Source: X23 sp050251575 (GTDB lineage Bacteria; Bacillota; Clostridia; SK-Y3). Taken from it: a stretch of DNA of 25,840 nucleotides. Below the pieces are notes generated by a model. The model searched no databases. It saw only the letters and a program-made list of their open reading frames with translations, and had not been told where the DNA came from. The stretch is from positions 1 through 25,840 of the forward strand of contig JBFWMP010000027.1 of the NCBI GenBank assembly GCA_050251575.1, written 5' to 3'. Made by a program: the position numbers and the translations under genes. Positions 1 to 8,114 of the stretch are shown piece by piece. Within the stretch, counting starts at the first letter, position 1. Each line of letters opens with the position of its first letter.

Positions 1-684
1 ATCTCCAGTCCAGCGTGATGAATTTCCAAGAGCTCCGCTGCCTCCTCCGATTTTTATAAAAGACCAGTGAATCAATTGAAGAACTGCGAGGGGAAAAAAA
101 TGTCTCTTGGCAAACTTCATGCTGTCACCGAAGGCTATAAACAATGGTGAGTCATTCATGACCACTGATACCTTCCACATGGTAAGAAATATATTAATAA
201 TCATAGGAATGACTGTAAAACCAATACTAATCGTTGCAACACCTGCAAGAAGGTATATGGGCAGCAACAGAATCCAAGCAGCAAAAATCAATAGATCTCC
301 AAAAACAAATTTTAAAAAATATTTTCTGACTCCCTCCCAAAAGTCCTCCGCCTCTAATTCAAGAAGCATCACGCTCTTTTTGTAAAGATTGTATAGTCCT
401 GCTTCTACTATACGAGATAAGATAATATATAATATCACCATAGCTAAAATGCCTATAGCTGCAGAAAAAAACTTCGAGAGATAATGCATAATGTTAATCT
501 TACCGGCGAGCAGCTCTATTACCTCTTCTTTTCCAAGCCACAGGTAAAGTCCGACACCAATCCCAGCCATCATAAACAACTTGATTATAATAAGTGCTAT
601 TTGAGGCCAATATAGCGCCTTGTTCTCCCTGTTAATATGAAAAGCTTTTTTAAAATAGGCAAATATATGGTATACACTTTTCAT
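1..684 (-). CDS. Multi-spanning membrane protein, C-terminus cut by window edge
   Basis: An open frame of 228 codons runs from an ATG at 684 to the left edge without a stop. The start has a good ribosome site (GGAAGGTGG, five bases before the ATG). By eye there are four hydrophobic stretches at about residues 29-50, 71-91, 127-147 and 149-170, with a charged, acidic loop (about 108-121) between the second and third. This pattern fits an integral membrane protein of the cytoplasmic membrane. I see no catalytic or transporter signature and do not recognise the family. It is separated from the upstream amino-acid ABC operon by a terminator at 763-789, so it is probably transcribed independently. 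The frame and membrane character are clear; the function is unknown. Confidence 0.8.
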   Translation of the reverse strand, partial: MKSVYHIFAYFKKAFHINRENKALYWPQIALIIIKLFMMAGIGVGLYLWLGKEEVIELLAGKINIMHYLSKFFSAAIGILAMVILYIILSRIVEAGLYNLYKKSVMLLELEAEDFWEGVRKYFLKFVFGDLLIFAAWILLLPIYLLAGVATISIGFTVIPMIINIFLTMWKVSVVMNDSPLFIAFGDSMKFAKRHFFPLAVLQLIHWSFIKIGGGSGALGNSSRWTGD

Positions 685-762
685 GCATATCCACCTTCCA
701 ATCTTGATGTTTATATTTCATTAATTTATACGTTTCTTAAGTTATTTTGTATGAATAAAAAT

Positions 763-789
763 AAAAAAAGCTTGATATTAATCCAAGCT
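763..789 (-). terminator. Rho-independent terminator of the amino-acid ABC operon
   Basis: Read on the minus strand, a 6-bp stem (AGCTTG/CAAGCT, arms 784-789 and 769-774) closes a short AT loop and is followed by seven T residues. It starts 46 bases after the stop of the ABC ATPase gene, the right place to end that operon and insulate the membrane-protein gene that follows. Confidence 0.75.
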
Positions 790-834
790 CTTATTTCATA
801 TCGTAACCTTTTCTCTATCAAACATTCACGAAAA

Positions 835-1590
835 TCATGACAACTTATTTAAAAATGCTTTGGTTCTAGGATGTGTGGGGCTCGAAAAAATATCTTCCGG
901 ATTACCTTGTTCAATAATCTCTCCATTATCCATAAAGATCACCCTGCTTGCTACCTCACGGGCAAAACTCATTTCATGGGTTACAACCAGCATCGTCATA
1001 TGCTCAGCTGCAAGCTCTCTCATTGTATTCAGTACTTCTCCCGTCAATTCAGGATCTAATGCAGAGGTAGGCTCATCAAACAACATGATATCGGGTTTCA
1101 TTGCTAAAGCTCTTGCAATTGCTGACCGCTGCTTCTGTCCGCCGGATATTTGTGATGGATAATTATCACGTTTATCTAATAGACCTACCTTCTTTAACAG
1201 CTCTTGTGCGATTGGAATCGCTTGTTCCTTTGTAACTTTATTTACAACTATAGGGGCCTCGATAATATTTTCCAGAACCGTTTTATGTGGAAAAAGATTA
1301 AAGCTTTGAAATACCATTCCGACTTTCTGACATATCTCTCTAACTTCTTTCTCAGATTTATAATAACTTTTATCTTCTTTATCCTCTGCCATTTCTTTGC
1401 CTTCAATAACAATAGATCCCTTATCAATAATTTCTAAATGATTCAAGCATCTTAACAATGTACTTTTACCCGAGCCCGAAGGACCGATGATTGCAACGAC
1501 CTCTCCTTTATATATTTCCATTGAAATACCTTTTAAAACCTTAAGATTGCCAAATTTTTTGTGTATATTTTTAACTTCAATCATTTTCAT
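835..1590 (-). CDS. Polar amino-acid ABC transporter ATP-binding protein
   Basis: This 251-residue protein is the ATPase of a GlnQ/HisP-type importer and powers uptake through the permease encoded just upstream. Walker A is GPSGSGKST at residues 36-44, the Q-loop glutamine is near 95, the ABC signature SGGQKQR is at 149-155, Walker B (IMLFDEPTSALDPE) follows at about 168-181, and the switch histidine is in THEMS near 205. Residues 66-86 carry a charged insertion (KEDKSYYKSEKE) before the Q-loop, seen in some members of this family. Length is normal. The gene starts 12 bases after the permease stop and has an AGGAG site nine bases before its ATG. It is the last gene of the operon. The exact amino acid cannot be read from the sequence; cystine/polar amino acids are usual for this subgroup. 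Confidence 0.93.
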   Translation of the reverse strand: MKMIEVKNIHKKFGNLKVLKGISMEIYKGEVVAIIGPSGSGKSTLLRCLNHLEIIDKGSIVIEGKEMAEDKEDKSYYKSEKEVREICQKVGMVFQSFNLFPHKTVLENIIEAPIVVNKVTKEQAIPIAQELLKKVGLLDKRDNYPSQISGGQKQRSAIARALAMKPDIMLFDEPTSALDPELTGEVLNTMRELAAEHMTMLVVTHEMSFAREVASRVIFMDNGEIIEQGNPEDIFSSPTHPRTKAFLNKLS

Positions 1591-1602
1591 ATGGTTTATC
1601 TC

Positions 1603-2259
1603 CTATTCATAGATAGCATATCTCTTCTCTAGCCTTTTAAAAGCCATAGTCAGCAGCAGCGTCATTACCAGGTAAACGACCGCAGCTACTACAAAAGGCA
1701 ACGTGGTAAAGTCTCTGACAGCTGCAATTCTTGCTGCTCGAGATGTTTCTACCAATGCAATCGCATATACTAGGGCAGTATCCTTTATCAGGGTGATTGT
1801 CTCATTACTGACAGGTGGCAATACCCTCTTCGTTACCTGCGGCAAAATAATCCTTCTCATAGTTTGCCAATGGCTCATCCCCAACGCTTTTGAAGCTTCA
1901 TACTGACCTCTGTCGATAGACTGTATCCCTGCTCTGAATATTTCTGCAAAATAGGCGGCATAATTTAGTGTAAAAGTAGCAACAGCTGCCGTGAAAGCGT
2001 CAAACTTGAAATAAGGACCTATAATCGGTACAAACGGCAGACCGTAATAAACAAATAGCAGCTGCAGTAACAACGGCGTTCCTCTCCACAACCAGATATA
2101 GATACCAGAAAGCTGTCTTAAATATCTAAGCCTTGATATTCTAGCCAATGCAATAGACAAGCCCAGTGGTATAGAAAGAACAATTGTGATAGAAAACAAC
2201 TGCAATGTCATCACTGAACCTTGAATAATAGGGATTGTTATGTTCATTAAATAATCCAT
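1603..2259 (-). CDS. Polar amino-acid ABC transporter permease (HisM/GlnP type)
   Basis: A 218-residue integral membrane permease of the His/Glu/Gln/Arg/opine family, likely with five membrane segments. The cytoplasmic EAA loop that docks on the ATPase is clear at about residues 121-140 (EASKALGMSHWQ followed by a conserved ILPQ). The N-terminal SVMTLQLFSI and the WRGTPLLLQLLF segment at about 58-70 are typical of the family. The ATG has an AGGAGAG site eight bases upstream. It sits between the binding-protein gene and the ATPase gene, so the operon is binding protein, permease, ATPase. Only one permease gene is present, so the channel is presumably a homodimer. A strong hairpin at 2323-2353 precedes it and probably lowers its expression relative to the binding protein. 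Confidence 0.93.
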   Translation of the reverse strand: MDYLMNITIPIIQGSVMTLQLFSITIVLSIPLGLSIALARISRLRYLRQLSGIYIWLWRGTPLLLQLLFVYYGLPFVPIIGPYFKFDAFTAAVATFTLNYAAYFAEIFRAGIQSIDRGQYEASKALGMSHWQTMRRIILPQVTKRVLPPVSNETITLIKDTALVYAIALVETSRAARIAAVRDFTTLPFVVAAVVYLVMTLLLTMAFKRLEKRYAIYE

Positions 2260-2322
2260 TTAAGTTTCTCTCCTGCTCAATAATATTTCATCTGAACTAC
2301 GCAACACTATTATAATACAAAT

Positions 2323-2353
2323 ACAGGCTGTTGGTCAAAGACCAGCAGCCTGT
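2323..2353 (-). promoter_or_regulatory. Intercistronic stem-loop between binding protein and permease genes
   Basis: Eight base pairs (ACAGGCTG/CAGCCTGT), one mismatch, five more base pairs (TGGTC/GACCA) and a 3-base loop form a very stable hairpin. On the transcribed strand no run of T follows, so it is more likely a 3'-end stabiliser or partial attenuator than a full terminator. Such hairpins commonly keep binding-protein mRNA in excess over the permease and ATPase parts. Confidence 0.7.
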
Positions 2354-2371
2354 TTGTAAAAAAAATTGATA

Positions 2372-3148
2372 TTATTTTACTACGTCTTCACCAAACCACT
2401 TTTTAGAGATTTCTGCAGAAGCGCCATCCTTTTTCATATCATTCAATGCTTTTTGCAGCTTATCACGAAAATCAGTGTCATCTTTTCTTAACCCAACACC
2501 ATATTGTTCAGAACCAAAATGTTCGTCTAAAACAATATATTTTCCTGGCTTCTTTGCAATATAATATCTTCCAACTATTTCATCTACAACCACAGCATCA
2601 ATTCTGCCTGTTTCCAAATCCATCAATGCCTGCGTGTTATCTCCATACTGCTTAAGCTCTTTGATAGACTTAAAAGTATCTTCATCTTTTTGAAAAGCAT
2701 CTACGCTGCTGCTTCCGGATTGCGCACCCACTAGCTTATCTTTAAAATCTGCTTTTCCTTTTATTGCAGAGCCATCGGCCACAATAATAACCTGCCTATT
2801 TTCAAGATAAGGATCTGAGAATAATATTTCTTTCTCTCTCTCTTCTGTAATAGTCAAGCCATTCCAAATCGCATCAATCTTCTTTCCATCAAGTTCAAGA
2901 ACCTTGCTGTCCCAGTCAATCGCTTTAAATTCAACTTCCATACCCATTCTTTTTCCGGCTTCCTTTGCCATATCAACATCGAAGCCTATAATATTGCCGC
3001 TCTCATCCTTAAAGCCCATTGGTGGAAATGCATCATCAAGTCCTACGATGAATTTTTCAGATGTACTGGATGCTCCCGTTGAACATCCTGTTAATAGTAT
3101 GCCGGCTACCATCATAACCAATACTGTTAACGCAAAAAATCTTTTCAT
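2372..3148 (-). CDS. Polar amino-acid ABC transporter substrate-binding lipoprotein
   Basis: The 258-residue extracellular solute-binding protein of a family-3 (polar amino acid) importer. A lipoprotein signal occupies residues 1-22 with the lipobox LLTGC, so Cys22 is the lipid-anchored residue. The mature part opens with the typical VGLDDAFPPMGFKDE and GFDVDMAKEAGKRMG blocks; later WNGLTITEEREK, FSDPYL and GAQSGSSS are the usual ligand-contact regions. The ATG is preceded by GGAGG seven bases away. It is first in its operon, behind a good sigma-A promoter (3190-3218). Ligand identity is not determinable; the sequence resembles cystine/glutamine-type binding proteins. Confidence 0.93.
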   Translation of the reverse strand: MKRFFALTVLVMMVAGILLTGCSTGASSTSEKFIVGLDDAFPPMGFKDESGNIIGFDVDMAKEAGKRMGMEVEFKAIDWDSKVLELDGKKIDAIWNGLTITEEREKEILFSDPYLENRQVIIVADGSAIKGKADFKDKLVGAQSGSSSVDAFQKDEDTFKSIKELKQYGDNTQALMDLETGRIDAVVVDEIVGRYYIAKKPGKYIVLDEHFGSEQYGVGLRKDDTDFRDKLQKALNDMKKDGASAEISKKWFGEDVVK

Positions 3149-3189
3149 ATGTATACCTCCATTATTTTTCTTTACATAATATACTTACT

Positions 3190-3218
3190 ATTATACTTTA
3201 GTTCACTAAAATAGTAAA
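3190..3218 (-). promoter_or_regulatory. Promoter of the amino-acid ABC operon with overlapping inverted repeat
   Basis: On the minus strand there is a -35 box TTTACT (3213-3218), a 17-base spacer and a perfect -10 box TATAAT (3190-3195), about 40 bases before the binding-protein start. Seven-base inverted arms (TACTTTA at 3194-3200 and TAAAGTA at 3215-3221) overlap both boxes, a plausible repressor site. The regulator is unknown. Confidence 0.6.
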
Positions 3219-3340
3219 GTAATAAATTTTAAAAATAAACGAATATATCTTTCTTTCTTATATTATTTTAACGTTTTCCTTTCAAAATCATAAAATTAAA
3301 AAGTTTTCAAATAACTTACCTTTATTTATTGATAAAACTA

Positions 3341-4453
3341 CTATTCCTTAAAAGGCAGAAATTCACCTGTGGCGGTATCCATACATATTACCCAATAACC
3401 TAGTGCACCAATCGTATGTCGTTCTCCCCTCTTAGGAATCCAATACGCATAAGCTTGTAAATTCAAGAAAGGATGTGGTTCAATACCATATCTTGAAGGT
3501 ATTGCGTAAGCAAGGGAGCCTGAATCTTCTTGGCTCTTTTCTTTTACTCCAAACAAAAAATACCCATATCGGCGTATAAGATGCATAACAGATGGATTAT
3601 ATAAAGAAAATGAAGTATTATAATTTGAATATGAATTATTAAGAATAAATGTGTAATCGTTAATATTCCACCATTTATACCCGATATCACCATTAACAAA
3701 CGGTTGTTTCGCCATGGCATATCTAGCTACCTGGGCATCTATATTTTTTGAATCTTCTGAAGGAGTCGCACTCTCTTTGTGCTGTGTCCCAAAGCCTCTT
3801 TCAAAAGCATTCATAGTCTCTTGTATATATTTCTGCTCATTTTCCCAATCAGTATTTACATTTGAATAATCTAAAGCTTCTTCACCTGCACCTAGTTCCA
3901 CGCCGGCTTCTTCAGTATTATCACCAGCTTCCTCCCTTATTACCTCAGCAGGTACTGTCACTTGCTGTTCCTTCAATCTTTGGGCAGCAAGCTCTCCTTT
4001 CTCTTTTTCTTTATGCCTCAGCTTGCTCAACAATACGTTCTTCCAATTCCATTCTTGTTTCTCAAACCCTACTAAAGGATAGCTTTCAAGAGCATTCTCA
4101 TTAAGGCTTTCTTTACATATAACAACAATAGTATCTAAGAGTGACATCTCTAAGCCTAGCTTTGCTACTTCATCTCTGCTAAATTCATAAGTATCATCTC
4201 CATAATCACCTTTAAGATTAATTGTTCCCAACGACAAAAATCCACCTTCCTGTTGGGCACTCGAAAGCAAATACGCTTTCAATACTTTATTCTCTCCTAT
4301 TGCTCCAATATTCTGAATATGCACCGATGCTTTTCCTTTATTCTCTTTTATCTCCAGCTTCAAGTACCCTGTCGGCTTGCCGCTTTTCCCATATCCTTTG
4401 TCTTCTTCCTGCATCATAATAAATAATCTATGGTAACTTATATTCTTGCGCAA
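3341..4453 (-). CDS. Conserved clostridial hypothetical protein, TTG start
   Basis: A 370-residue soluble protein with no signal peptide or membrane segment. The N-terminal about 125 residues (starting near HRLFIMMQEEDKGYG) form one conserved block and the C-terminal about 100 residues (from FVNGDIGYKWWNINDYTF through EPHPFLNLQAYAYWIP) another. Between them lies a low-complexity, Glu/Ala-rich linker. I recall this two-block layout in hypothetical proteins of other Clostridia, with no assigned function. The first codon is TTG at 4453 with GGGAGGG seven bases before it; the next in-frame ATG is 12 codons later and has no such site. It stands alone between the epimerase and the ABC operon. Confidence that it is a gene is high; function is unknown. 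Confidence 0.85.
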   Translation of the reverse strand: MRKNISYHRLFIMMQEEDKGYGKSGKPTGYLKLEIKENKGKASVHIQNIGAIGENKVLKAYLLSSAQQEGGFLSLGTINLKGDYGDDTYEFSRDEVAKLGLEMSLLDTIVVICKESLNENALESYPLVGFEKQEWNWKNVLLSKLRHKEKEKGELAAQRLKEQQVTVPAEVIREEAGDNTEEAGVELGAGEEALDYSNVNTDWENEQKYIQETMNAFERGFGTQHKESATPSEDSKNIDAQVARYAMAKQPFVNGDIGYKWWNINDYTFILNNSYSNYNTSFSLYNPSVMHLIRRYGYFLFGVKEKSQEDSGSLAYAIPSRYGIEPHPFLNLQAYAYWIPKRGERHTIGALGYWVICMDTATGEFLPFKE

Positions 4454-4594
4454 AAAAATCCCTCCCCATTATAACTCTTCTATAGTATATATATGAGGAA
4501 GGAGTTGAAAACTGAAGTATTATTTTTAAAATATGTTTATGATAAATAAAGCACCTGAACCAATCTTTGTTTATATTTTAGATAACTTAACATT

Positions 4595-5593
4595 CTACTT
4601 ATAAGCCCAAAAGTCTCCTGTTTGTTTTACCCACCCAATATAATCGGCAAGTGATTTCTCAAGGTCATATTTAGGGGTATATCCAACATCGTTAATAAGC
4701 CGTTCTATACTCATAGGGCAGCGGTCAGGATTCACATATAGAGGAATTGAGTTATCACTATTGTCTTCAGAATCAATCTTGAATGAAAAATCAGGATAAT
4801 ATTCTTTTAACTTATTGCACCAATCCGCCATTGGCCAGACGTACCCGGAACTTAAATTATAGATGTCATATGAGCAGTCCTTTTGGAGCAGTTCAAAGCA
4901 CGCATCAGCAATATCGCGGCTGTAAACCCAGTCACGAAATCCTTCTCTTGGCAATATTGCATTTTCTCCCAGAACTGCTAAGCGAATTGCAGCAAAAGGC
5001 GGGCTTAGCGTATCACGCACTCCGGTATACCGTTCCCATGGTCCGAAGACAGTTCCAACCCTTGCAACCACAGCATTGATATCAAATAATTGTTTATACC
5101 GTACAATTGTCTTTTCAGCAGCCCATTTACTTATACCATAAAGTGCATTAGGTCTCGGATATGTCTTATTTTCATCTTCATATAAATATTCATTTGTATA
5201 AAAAGCATCCCCATATACTGAGGCAGAACCCAAATAAATAAATTTACTGATTTTTCTTTTCTTCAATTCTTCAAGAAGTGCAACTGTTCCCATGTAATTT
5301 ACTTTTAAAACCATATCACTCTGCTGTCGTTCACGATCCGGACCGGGTGTGATTACTGCTGCATGAATTACATAATCAATGGAATAACTATCTAGAATTT
5401 CACCAATACGTTCTTGATTATTGATATCAAGGTTAGCAAAATCATATTTCCCAGGATAACGGCTTAAAGCCTCCTCCATCTGTTTAATCAAAGGATGCCG
5501 CGCTGCTAAAACAACATTATGCCCCTCTGATAGTAGTTTTTCTGCAATGTTCATACCAACAAAACCGGTACCACCGGTAATTAAAACATTCAT
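4595..5593 (-). CDS. NAD-dependent epimerase/dehydratase (extended SDR)
   Basis: A 332-residue extended short-chain dehydrogenase of the sugar-nucleotide epimerase type. The Rossmann glycine motif GGTGFVG is at residues 7-13, the catalytic Tyr-x3-Lys pair is Y152 and K156 (LYGISKW), and Ser/Thr partners lie in GSASVYG near 122-128. Family members act on NDP-sugars or on free uronates and related keto-acids, using bound NAD. It follows the amidohydrolase gene by 43 bases on the same strand, so it is probably the last gene of that unit. In a locus with a TRAP carboxylate importer it is more likely a catabolic epimerase/dehydrogenase than a cell-wall enzyme, but that is inference from context. 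No convincing terminator follows; a weak imperfect AT-rich hairpin lies at 4542-4574. Confidence 0.88.
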   Translation of the reverse strand: MNVLITGGTGFVGMNIAEKLLSEGHNVVLAARHPLIKQMEEALSRYPGKYDFANLDINNQERIGEILDSYSIDYVIHAAVITPGPDRERQQSDMVLKVNYMGTVALLEELKKRKISKFIYLGSASVYGDAFYTNEYLYEDENKTYPRPNALYGISKWAAEKTIVRYKQLFDINAVVARVGTVFGPWERYTGVRDTLSPPFAAIRLAVLGENAILPREGFRDWVYSRDIADACFELLQKDCSYDIYNLSSGYVWPMADWCNKLKEYYPDFSFKIDSEDNSDNSIPLYVNPDRCPMSIERLINDVGYTPKYDLEKSLADYIGWVKQTGDFWAYK

Positions 5594-5636
5594 AATAAGT
5601 CCTCCATATTATAATAACAATTATATGTTTCCAATA

Positions 5637-7034
5637 CTATTTTAAAAATTCTATCAATTGGCCTTTGCCCATAAACTTTTCATCTACTATTCCTTTTTGT
5701 GCAACTATTTGTCCACGCACAATTGTATATTCCGGCCATCCTTTTAAAGTAAGACCATCATATATTTTTCCGGAACTTGCAGTAGAAGATAAAAGATTTT
5801 CTATTTTCACTGTTTTTTCTGTATTCAAATCAACAATTGTTAAATCTGCATCCGTTCCAACCCTTAAAGATCCTTTTTGTGGATAAATACTGAAAATTTT
5901 TGCTGGAGTTATTGAAATCATTTCAATAAGTCTATGCAATGTTAGCTTTTTCTTATTAACTTGATCTAACATCAAAGGCAGTAACAATTCCGTTCCGGGA
6001 AATCCACCGGGAGCATTTAAAATATCATCAACCATTTTTCGTTCTTCCGAATGTGGTGAATGATCACTTGAAATAATGTCTACTGTTCCGTCTTCTACAT
6101 ACGCCCACATTCTTTCGACACTCTCTCGATCCCTTATAGGAGGATTGCATTTTGCAAAGGGCCCATGGATACGAATCAACTCTTCATCAAAAATCAAGTA
6201 ATGTGGACAAGTTTCTGCATAAACCTTCACTCCTTCCTTTTTTGCTTTTTTAATAATTTCAAGTGCTTCAGGTGAAGAAACATGACAACAAATGATAGGT
6301 ACATCAAACCACTTCGAAAATAAAATTGCCTTATGGATTGCAGTGATTTCAACAAGAACAGTTCTCGTATCAATATGGTCTTGATAGCGATTTTCACTAC
6401 GCTCCTTTTTTATCTTGCTTACCATATAGTTTAATAAGTCATTATCTTCCCCATGCAAAGCTACTGGTTTCCCAGTTTTCTTTATTTTTTCAAATCCTTG
6501 AAATAGATCCGATTCAGAAATCATCGTATATCCTTCAAAATCCGCTTCAAGACCTTCAGGGGCACCATGCATAAATGACTTGAATGATACAATCCCTTCC
6601 TTCGCCAAGTCTTCAATTTCATGAAATTGTCCACGCCCGGTAGCTCCATAAAGACCATAGTCAATGAAAGCTCGATTTTTCAAAACTTCTTGCCTCTTTT
6701 TTAAAAGCTCCCTATTATAGGTGCAAGGAAAAGAATTAGGCATTTCCATTACAGAGGTAATTCCACCCGACGCAGCTGCTTTTGTTCCGGTATAAAAATT
6801 CTCAGTTTTATCCGGTTCTTTAGCAGGTTCCTTAAAGTGAACGTGCGAATCTATAGATCCAGGCAAAATAGTTAGTGATGAGGCATCAATAACATTCTCT
6901 CCCATTATTTCTTCAGTAGGCTCATAAAGACCACAAATTTTACCGTTTTTTATCCCAATCGATTTAATCAAAATATTATCTTTTTCATCTACAATTTGTC
7001 CATTTTTTATTATAAGATCCATTACTTGATTCAA
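5637..7034 (-). CDS. Amidohydrolase, dihydroorotase/allantoinase/hydantoinase type
   Basis: A 465-residue metal-dependent cyclic-amide hydrolase. All expected metal ligands are visible: His64 and His66 (HVHF), the carbamylated Lys152 (FKSFMHG), His194 (ALHGED), His251 (CCHVSSPEA) and Asp324 (SSDHSPH). ETCPHYL and KCNPPIRD are conserved blocks of the dihydroorotase/allantoinase/hydantoinase group. No other pyrimidine or purine catabolic gene is nearby, so dihydroorotase in pyrimidine synthesis is not supported; a catabolic ring-opening or amide-hydrolysis role fits better. The start is TTG at 7034, with AGAGG eight bases upstream; the alternative ATG at 7022 is too far from that site. A copy of the LacI-type operator motif lies 85 bases upstream (7119-7134), suggesting control with the TRAP transporter. 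Exact substrate unknown. Confidence 0.9.
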   Translation of the reverse strand: MNQVMDLIIKNGQIVDEKDNILIKSIGIKNGKICGLYEPTEEIMGENVIDASSLTILPGSIDSHVHFKEPAKEPDKTENFYTGTKAAASGGITSVMEMPNSFPCTYNRELLKKRQEVLKNRAFIDYGLYGATGRGQFHEIEDLAKEGIVSFKSFMHGAPEGLEADFEGYTMISESDLFQGFEKIKKTGKPVALHGEDNDLLNYMVSKIKKERSENRYQDHIDTRTVLVEITAIHKAILFSKWFDVPIICCHVSSPEALEIIKKAKKEGVKVYAETCPHYLIFDEELIRIHGPFAKCNPPIRDRESVERMWAYVEDGTVDIISSDHSPHSEERKMVDDILNAPGGFPGTELLLPLMLDQVNKKKLTLHRLIEMISITPAKIFSIYPQKGSLRVGTDADLTIVDLNTEKTVKIENLLSSTASSGKIYDGLTLKGWPEYTIVRGQIVAQKGIVDEKFMGKGQLIEFLK

Positions 7035-7118
7035 TATCTACACCTCTTCATAATCTAATGATTTATTTTCTAAAGACTTATTTATTCATTTAAAAAAACC
7101 TTATAGTTATTCATACTT

Positions 7119-7134
7119 TGAGTTATGCGAACAT
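7119..7134 (-). promoter_or_regulatory. Putative LacI-type operator, copy 1 (upstream of amidohydrolase)
   Basis: Minus-strand sequence ATGTTCGCATAACTCA matches the motif found at three other places in this locus (11439, 11680, 12831). It differs at three positions from the copies around the regulator gene but keeps ATGTTC and AACTCA. A TAGAAT box lies a few bases before it, as in copies 3 and 4. It sits in the gap between the SDR gene and the amidohydrolase, so the second half of the locus may have its own regulated promoter. The rest of the 233-base gap holds a short palindrome (CGAGA-TAT-TCTCG, near 7152). Confidence 0.6.
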
Positions 7135-7267
7135 TTTTTTATTCTACTAAGCGAGATATTCTCGTGCCCTTTGCAACCCTGCCTTTAATGTAAAGTTGAC
7201 AAATACAAACTTTCTTAAAATATACCGTTTAAATAATGCTACTGATATCAAAGATAACTGTCGAATA

Positions 7268-8032
7268 TTAAAGCATGGTATCTCCGCTGTTTGGCGAAAG
7301 CGTTTGACCAATGAAAAGGCTGCTGTCGTCACATGCAAGAAACAAGACAGCCGACGAAACCTCATTTGCAAGACCAAAACGTCCAAGTGGAAGATCTTTT
7401 CTCTGTTGCTCTCTTCTCTCCGGAGACATGTTTTTATTCAAACCACAGTCAATTGGACCTGGCGCTACACAATTTACAAGTATATTTGTCTTCATTCCAA
7501 GAGCCCCCAGTTCAACTGCAAGTGCCCTTGTGAATGCGATTACTCCACCTTTTGATGCAGAATATGCAGTAACTTGCGGGCTTCCTTTCTGACCTCGCTG
7601 GGAGGCAATATTGATGATTCGTCCGCTATTTTTCTTCAGCATATGCTTAAGGACTTCCTTTGTAACAATAAACACACCTGTCAGATTAACATTTATTATT
7701 TTTTTCCATAATTCAAGCTCCATATCTACACAATTGGCTCTGGCAGATATACCCGCGTTATTCACAAGAACATCAACTTTCCCAAACATATCTACAAACC
7801 TATCAAGCATCCTCTTTACTTCCTCAGGGTTAGTAATGTCTGCCTGAAGGGCAACGGCTTCTCCTCCATTATCCTTGATTTTCTTCACCATTGCTTCCGC
7901 TCTAGTCTTATCTTCATCTAACATATAGTTTATTCCGACCTTAGCACCTTCCCGTACAAAAGTCATGATGATATCTTCTCCAAGTCCTCCCACCGCTCCG
8001 GTAACTAATGCAGTTTTCCCTTGTAATTTCAT
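7268..8032 (-). CDS. SDR family oxidoreductase (FabG-like)
   Basis: A classical short-chain dehydrogenase of 254 residues. The cofactor glycine motif TGAVGGLG is at 11-18, NNAG at about 91-94, and the catalytic Ser144, Tyr157 and Lys161 (YSASK) are present. It ends with the usual GQTLSPNSG region. The frame extends to a TTG at 8044, but that codon touches the AAGGGG ribosome site. The ATG at 8032, 12 bases beyond the site, gives the standard MKLQGKTALVTG start, so I chose it. It follows dctM by about 80 bases in the same direction. It probably oxidises or reduces a hydroxyl/keto group of the imported compound; the context does not favour fatty-acid synthesis because no other fab gene is near. 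Confidence 0.9.
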   Translation of the reverse strand: MKLQGKTALVTGAVGGLGEDIIMTFVREGAKVGINYMLDEDKTRAEAMVKKIKDNGGEAVALQADITNPEEVKRMLDRFVDMFGKVDVLVNNAGISARANCVDMELELWKKIINVNLTGVFIVTKEVLKHMLKKNSGRIINIASQRGQKGSPQVTAYSASKGGVIAFTRALAVELGALGMKTNILVNCVAPGPIDCGLNKNMSPERREQQRKDLPLGRFGLANEVSSAVLFLACDDSSLFIGQTLSPNSGDTML

Positions 8033-8114
8033 GATGTTTTTCAACCCCTTTTATAGCTTATATAACCTCATATTGCTTTATATATAAAATCTTCATTAAA
8101 TCTTATGTGTTTTA

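Noticed and set aside
107..385. 92-codon plus-strand frame at the left edge
   Set aside because: Antisense shadow of the membrane-protein gene, which has a continuous frame and a good start on the minus strand.
5637..7034. Amidohydrolase considered as biosynthetic dihydroorotase PyrC
   Set aside because: No pyrimidine genes nearby and the locus context is catabolic with a TRAP importer; kept at family level.
7147..7386. 79-codon minus-strand frame overlapping the end of the SDR gene
   Set aside because: Overlaps the well-supported SDR frame by about 120 bases, no ribosome site, composition unlike a protein.
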